From UBA2040 sp002384725 (GTDB taxonomy: Bacteria > Bacteroidota > Bacteroidia > Flavobacteriales_D > Crocinitomicaceae): a stretch of 64,000 bases of DNA. The notes beneath the pieces are model-generated. The model was not told the origin of the DNA. It was given only the letters and a program-made list of their open reading frames with translations, and did no database searches. The stretch covers positions 124,001 to 188,000 of the forward strand of contig CAWUXE010000006.1 of the NCBI GenBank assembly GCA_963926475.1, written 5' to 3'. Position 1 is the stretch's first letter; every line of letters begins with the position of its first letter. The translations under genes and the position numbers were made by a program. This document shows, one piece after another, positions 61,247-64,000 of this stretch.

Positions 61247-61489
61247 TTATTCACCCGCCAAACAATCTGCCATTTTCAAAGCAAGGATTTCTTGTTGTTC
61301 AGGCAAATACTCGTATTTATTCTTCAAAGTTTGCAACAACTTGGCACATTCTCCTGGTTTGCCTTCTCCAGCATATTCTCGTTCCTTGCAATCACAATAA
61401 GACTTCGCATCAGTATTTACCTCTTTGTATTCGCAAGAGAATAGGAATAAGGCGGTGGTTAAAACTGAGTATTTCAAAAAGTCATTCAT
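61247..61489 (-). CDS. Small Cys-rich lipoprotein
   Basis: 80 residues, with signal peptide LTTALFLFSC giving a lipobox Cys at about residue 19. The mature part is about 60 residues with four further Cys (SYCDCKER, GECAKLL, ADCLAGE) and a charged helix. No family is recognised. It lies 41 bases before ribF on the same strand and may be co-transcribed. The Cys spacing hints at disulfides or metal binding (inference). Confidence 0.65.
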   Translation of the reverse strand: MNDFLKYSVLTTALFLFSCEYKEVNTDAKSYCDCKEREYAGEGKPGECAKLLQTLKNKYEYLPEQQEILALKMADCLAGE

Positions 61490-61645
61490 AACAAGCTTAT
61501 TTGTAAAAGTTAGATTTCAATTGCCTTCATAACCTAAAAACAGTTAAAAGTATCAAAAATGAGGTGAGAAATCTGACTTTTCTTTACATTTAGTAGAATC
61601 TTAATTCGATTTGTAAAACTATAGTCGTTTCGAACGAAATAAAAC

Positions 61646-61694
61646 GGACCGTCTCGTTAAGGATAACCCCAGATGAAACGGGTTTTTTTGGTCC
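61646..61694 (+). ncRNA. Terminator-like structured element, possible small RNA 3' end
   Basis: In the 340-base gap before sufA, CTCGTT (61653-61658) pairs with AACGGG (61677-61682) and is followed by T7 (61683-61689), a terminator shape on the plus strand. Outside it GGACC (61646-61650) and GGTCC (61690-61694) can also pair. No plus-strand gene lies upstream within 2 kb, so a short transcript or leader may end here. An alternative is a leftover terminator. Confidence 0.35.
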
Positions 61695-61742
61695 AATTTG
61701 CCAACAATTCTAAAAATGAAATGTTATTCTATCGATATCTCC

Positions 61743-61772
61743 TTGTTATATACCCTAAAAGTGGTATTTTTG
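61743..61772 (+). promoter_or_regulatory. Promoter (TTG-N19-TATTTTTG) for sufABC
   Basis: TTG at 61743-61745 and TATTTTTG at 61765-61772, 19 bp apart; transcript start is expected near 61780, with a leader of about 50 bases before the sufA ATG. Confidence 0.65.
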
Positions 61773-61829
61773 CAAAGAAATAAGTCTTTATTTAGATTTA
61801 ATATAAATAAGGAATAAGCATTTCGAAAT

Positions 61830-62153
61830 ATGATAAACGTAACAGAAAGCGCTAAAATTCAAGCTCTTCGCCTGATGGAAGACGAAGGGAAAGACGGTCA
61901 CTTCATCCGAGTTGGTGTAGAAGGTGGCGGTTGCTCTGGCTTGATGTACCAATTGGAATTGGACAACACAGACAAGGAAGGCGACAAATCATTTGAAGAT
62001 AACGGCATTAAAATCGTTGTGGACAAAAAGAGTTTCCTCTACCTCATCGGAACGACTTTGGATTACTCTGGTGGACTAAACGGGAAAGGTTTTGTCTTTA
62101 AAAACCCGAACGCTGATAGAACGTGTGGGTGTGGGGAGTCTTTCTCTGTTTAA
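61830..62153 (+). CDS. sufA: A-type Fe-S carrier SufA/HesB
   Basis: 107 residues with the three cluster-binding Cys of A-type carriers: GGCSGL (about residue 36) and the C-terminal CGCGESF (about 101-103). GKGFVFKNPNADRTCGCG is the family end. It receives or passes Fe-S clusters made by SufBCD. It is first in the sufABC block. Confidence 0.95.
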   Translation: MINVTESAKIQALRLMEDEGKDGHFIRVGVEGGGCSGLMYQLELDNTDKEGDKSFEDNGIKIVVDKKSFLYLIGTTLDYSGGLNGKGFVFKNPNADRTCGCGESFSV

Positions 62154-62179
62154 ACACAAAGTCGGCATAAAGGACACTA

Positions 62180-62262
62180 AGAACCGTGTGCCTAGAAAAT
62201 AAAAACAAGAGTAAAAACACAATGCCTAATTATTCATTTTTAATTATTCATTGTTAATTATA
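62180..62262 (+). repeat. A/T-rich degenerate spacer repeat
   Basis: Between sufA and sufB, AATTATTCATTTTT / AATTATTCATTGTT-type units stand in tandem. A related stretch (ATTATTAATTGTCAATTATCC) lies just after fabF at 19087-19110. Such motifs are scattered in Bacteroidota genomes; no function is seen. Confidence 0.35.
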
Positions 62263-62265
62263 CAG

Positions 62266-63714
62266 ATGGCAAATTACACAGAACACGAATTAGCAAAGGA
62301 CATTGAAGAACAAGAATACAAGTTTGGTTTCGTTAGCGATTTAGATTCGGATACAATTCCTATCGGATTGAGCGAAGATGTTATTCGTTTGATTTCATCG
62401 AAAAAAGAAGAGCCAGAATGGTTACTTAAGTTTCGTTTGGATTCATACGCAATTTGGAAAGAAATGACAGAGCCGAATTGGGCGCATGTTCATTATCCAA
62501 AACCAGATTTCCAAGCTATTGCTTATTATTCAGCGCCTAAGCAAACGAAGAAATACGAATCTTGGGACGACGTCGATCCAGAAATGAAGGAGACGATGAA
62601 GAAACTTGGGATCTCCATGGAAGAACAAAAACGTTTGACCGGAGTTGCCGTTGATTTCGTTGTAGATTCTGTTTCCGTAGCGACTTCGTTTAAAGCAAAA
62701 TTGAAGGAATTGGGCATTATTTTTTGCTCTTTCTCAGAAGCTGTTCAGGAACACCCTGAATTGGTTCAAAAATATATGGGGACTGTTGTTCCGAATACCG
62801 ATAATTTCTACGCAGCATTGAATTCGGCCGTATTTACGGACGGTTCTTTCTGTTACATTCCACAAGGAGTGCGTTGCCCGATGGAATTATCGACATATTT
62901 CCGAATCAACGAAGGAGGAACAGGACAATTCGAAAGAACATTAGTTGTTGCGGACGAAAGTTCATACGTAAGTTACTTGGAAGGTTGCACAGCTCCAATG
63001 CGGGATGAGAATCAATTGCATGCGGCAGTCGTTGAATTGGTTTCTTTGGACAATGCGGAGATTAAATATTCAACCGTTCAAAACTGGTATCCTGGAAATA
63101 AAGAAGGAATTGGTGGAATTTTTAACTTCGTCACGAAAAGAGGTATTTGTCATACGAACTCTAAAATTTCGTGGACGCAAGTGGAAACAGGTTCAGCTGT
63201 AACTTGGAAATATCCTTCTTGTATTTTAAAAGGTGACCATTCGATAGGTGAATTTTATTCCGTTGCGGTAACCAACAACTATCAACAAGCAGATACAGGA
63301 ACGAAAATGATTCACATCGGTAAAAACACGAAAAGTACGATTATTTCCAAAGGAATTTCTGCCGGAAAATCGAGCAACAGTTACCGAGGTTTGGTTCAAA
63401 TTCACAAAGGCGCTCAAAACGCAAGAAATTTCTCTCAATGTGATTCTTTGTTGATGACCGATGAATGTGGAGCACATACTTTCCCTTACATCGAATGTAA
63501 AAACAGTTCTGCCAAAATAGAACACGAAGCAACGACGTCAAAAATCGGCGAAGATCAAATCTTCTATTGCAAACAAAGAGGACTCGGCGAAGAAAAAGCG
63601 ATCAGCTTGATTGTAAACGGATATTGCAAGGAAGTATTGAACCAATTGCCAATGGAATTTGCTGTGGAAGCGCAAAAATTGCTGACGATAAGCCTTGAGG
63701 GGTCGGTTGGGTAA
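62266..63714 (+). CDS. sufB: Fe-S cluster assembly protein SufB
   Basis: 482 residues from the ATG at 62266 (the frame opens at 62251). SufB of the SufBC2D scaffold holds the nascent cluster. Conserved segments are YIPQGVRCPMELSTYFRIN, YLEGCTAPMRDENQLHAAVV, CHTNSKISWTQVETGSAVTW and a C-terminal EHEATTSKIGEDQIFYCKQR with the Glu/Cys used in sulfur transfer. It is 124 bases before sufC, with a hairpin between. Confidence 0.96.
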   Translation: MANYTEHELAKDIEEQEYKFGFVSDLDSDTIPIGLSEDVIRLISSKKEEPEWLLKFRLDSYAIWKEMTEPNWAHVHYPKPDFQAIAYYSAPKQTKKYESWDDVDPEMKETMKKLGISMEEQKRLTGVAVDFVVDSVSVATSFKAKLKELGIIFCSFSEAVQEHPELVQKYMGTVVPNTDNFYAALNSAVFTDGSFCYIPQGVRCPMELSTYFRINEGGTGQFERTLVVADESSYVSYLEGCTAPMRDENQLHAAVVELVSLDNAEIKYSTVQNWYPGNKEGIGGIFNFVTKRGICHTNSKISWTQVETGSAVTWKYPSCILKGDHSIGEFYSVAVTNNYQQADTGTKMIHIGKNTKSTIISKGISAGKSSNSYRGLVQIHKGAQNARNFSQCDSLLMTDECGAHTFPYIECKNSSAKIEHEATTSKIGEDQIFYCKQRGLGEEKAISLIVNGYCKEVLNQLPMEFAVEAQKLLTISLEGSVG

Positions 63715-63802
63715 TATGGAGTTAGAGTAGTCTGGTCGAAAAATTTTTACCTGCACATAGGTTTATCCCTCAGTCAGAGATCGAAAAAAAAGGTTGAATG
63801 AA

Positions 63803-63824
63803 AGGTCGAAAAAATATTCGACCT
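63803..63824 (+). promoter_or_regulatory. Hairpin AGGTCGAA/TTCGACCT before sufC
   Basis: Perfect 8-bp stem with a 6-base AAAATA loop, ending 14 bases before the sufC ATG. Related GGTCGAAAAA copies occur at 63734-63743 and (GATCGAAAAA) near 63780. It could modulate sufC translation or stabilise the 3' end of a sufAB message. Confidence 0.45.
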
Positions 63825-63838
63825 AACAAATAAAAAAA

Positions 63839-64000
63839 ATGATTAAAATAACAAACTTACACGCCAGCATTGAAGGCAAAGAAATACTAAAAGGATTAAG
63901 CCTTGAAGTAAACGCAGGTGAAATTCACGCGATAATGGGACCCAATGGAGCTGGTAAATCTACCTTGGCTTCCATCCTTGCGGGACGCGAAGAATACGAA
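63839..64000 (+). CDS. sufC: SufC ATPase, N-terminal part (cut by window end)
   Basis: The first 54 codons of the SUF ABC ATPase: KITNLHASIEGKEILKGLSL, then AGEIHAIMGPNGAGKSTLAS with a full Walker A, then ILAGREEYE. The start is the ATG at 63839. The remainder, and probably sufD, lies beyond the window. Confidence 0.93.
   Translation, partial: MIKITNLHASIEGKEILKGLSLEVNAGEIHAIMGPNGAGKSTLASILAGREEYE

Noticed and set aside
1..64000. CRISPR arrays, tRNA/rRNA genes, insertion sequences, prophage
   Set aside because: No regular direct-repeat array, no tRNA-like T-arm or rRNA motif, and no transposase, integrase or phage gene was recognised.

Overview
The window looks like a piece of a chromosome from a Bacteroidota bacterium, most likely Flavobacteriales (Crocinitomicaceae/Fluviicola-like by gene content; this placement is inference). 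The evidence is AT-rich DNA; Bacteroidota-type promoters (TTTG / TAnnTTTG) instead of Shine-Dalgarno-rich leaders; a TonB receptor paired with a DUF4249 lipoprotein; a CotH protein with a type IX secretion sorting tail; a full Bat aerotolerance operon; and DUF5723, DUF1343 and DUF4476 proteins. I see no rRNA, tRNA, CRISPR array, prophage or intact insertion sequence. The window is mainly housekeeping genes, with several decayed genes between them.

Layout. 0-2.2 kb: tail of an unrecognised protein, a deoxynucleoside kinase and an HldD-type epimerase. 2.3-8 kb (minus): ChrA, a small unknown, a lipocalin remnant, and the DUF4249/TonB pair. 8-13 kb (plus): an SDR-DUF2867 protein, an interrupted secreted ORF, a K+ channel with a zinc-ribbon tail, an outer-membrane pseudogene, an OmpA protein and an HhH protein. 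13-19 kb: pheT, then sufS-sufE-sufT, a REPIN-like double hairpin and fabF. 19-27.6 kb (minus): DUF5723 protein and partner lipoprotein, uvrA, an MltD-like lytic transglycosylase, a wecA-like pseudogene, rfbC. 27.9-34 kb: dacB facing ddl, an acyltransferase facing a CotH/LTD protein. 34-37.3 kb (minus operon): an Hpt-Adk fusion, obg, PAP2 phosphatase, crcB; purK is divergent. 38.7-43.8 kb: a tight six-gene operon of ECF sigma factor, crtI, crtB, idi, a PTPS/QueD-family enzyme and photolyase, preceded by a 14-bp inverted repeat. 43.9-46.4 kb: a lipoprotein, an ArsM-like methyltransferase and a zinc-ribbon protein. 46.5-54 kb: the MoxR-DUF58-Bat operon. 54-61.5 kb: rlmN, DUF1343/NamZ, DUF4476, a LolC/FtsX-type permease, a leucine-rich-repeat protein, ribF and a small lipoprotein. 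61.8-64 kb: sufA, sufB and the start of sufC.

How the genes work together. The SUF Fe-S system is split into two blocks about 45 kb apart. The crt-photolyase operon reads as a light/photodamage response: carotenoid synthesis with its isoprenoid supply, DNA repair, a pterin-type enzyme and a sigma factor transcribed as one unit. The Hpt-Adk fusion joins purine salvage to nucleotide phosphorylation and sits opposite purK. Cell-wall genes (dacB, ddl, MltD, NamZ, PAP2) recur across the window.

The best leads for something new are the crt-PTPS-photolyase operon with its operator-like repeat, the Hpt-Adk fusion, the zinc-ribbon K+ channel, the set of start codons placed only 4-7 nt after a -7 promoter box, and the decayed genes. 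I did not find a clear new defence or mobile system.
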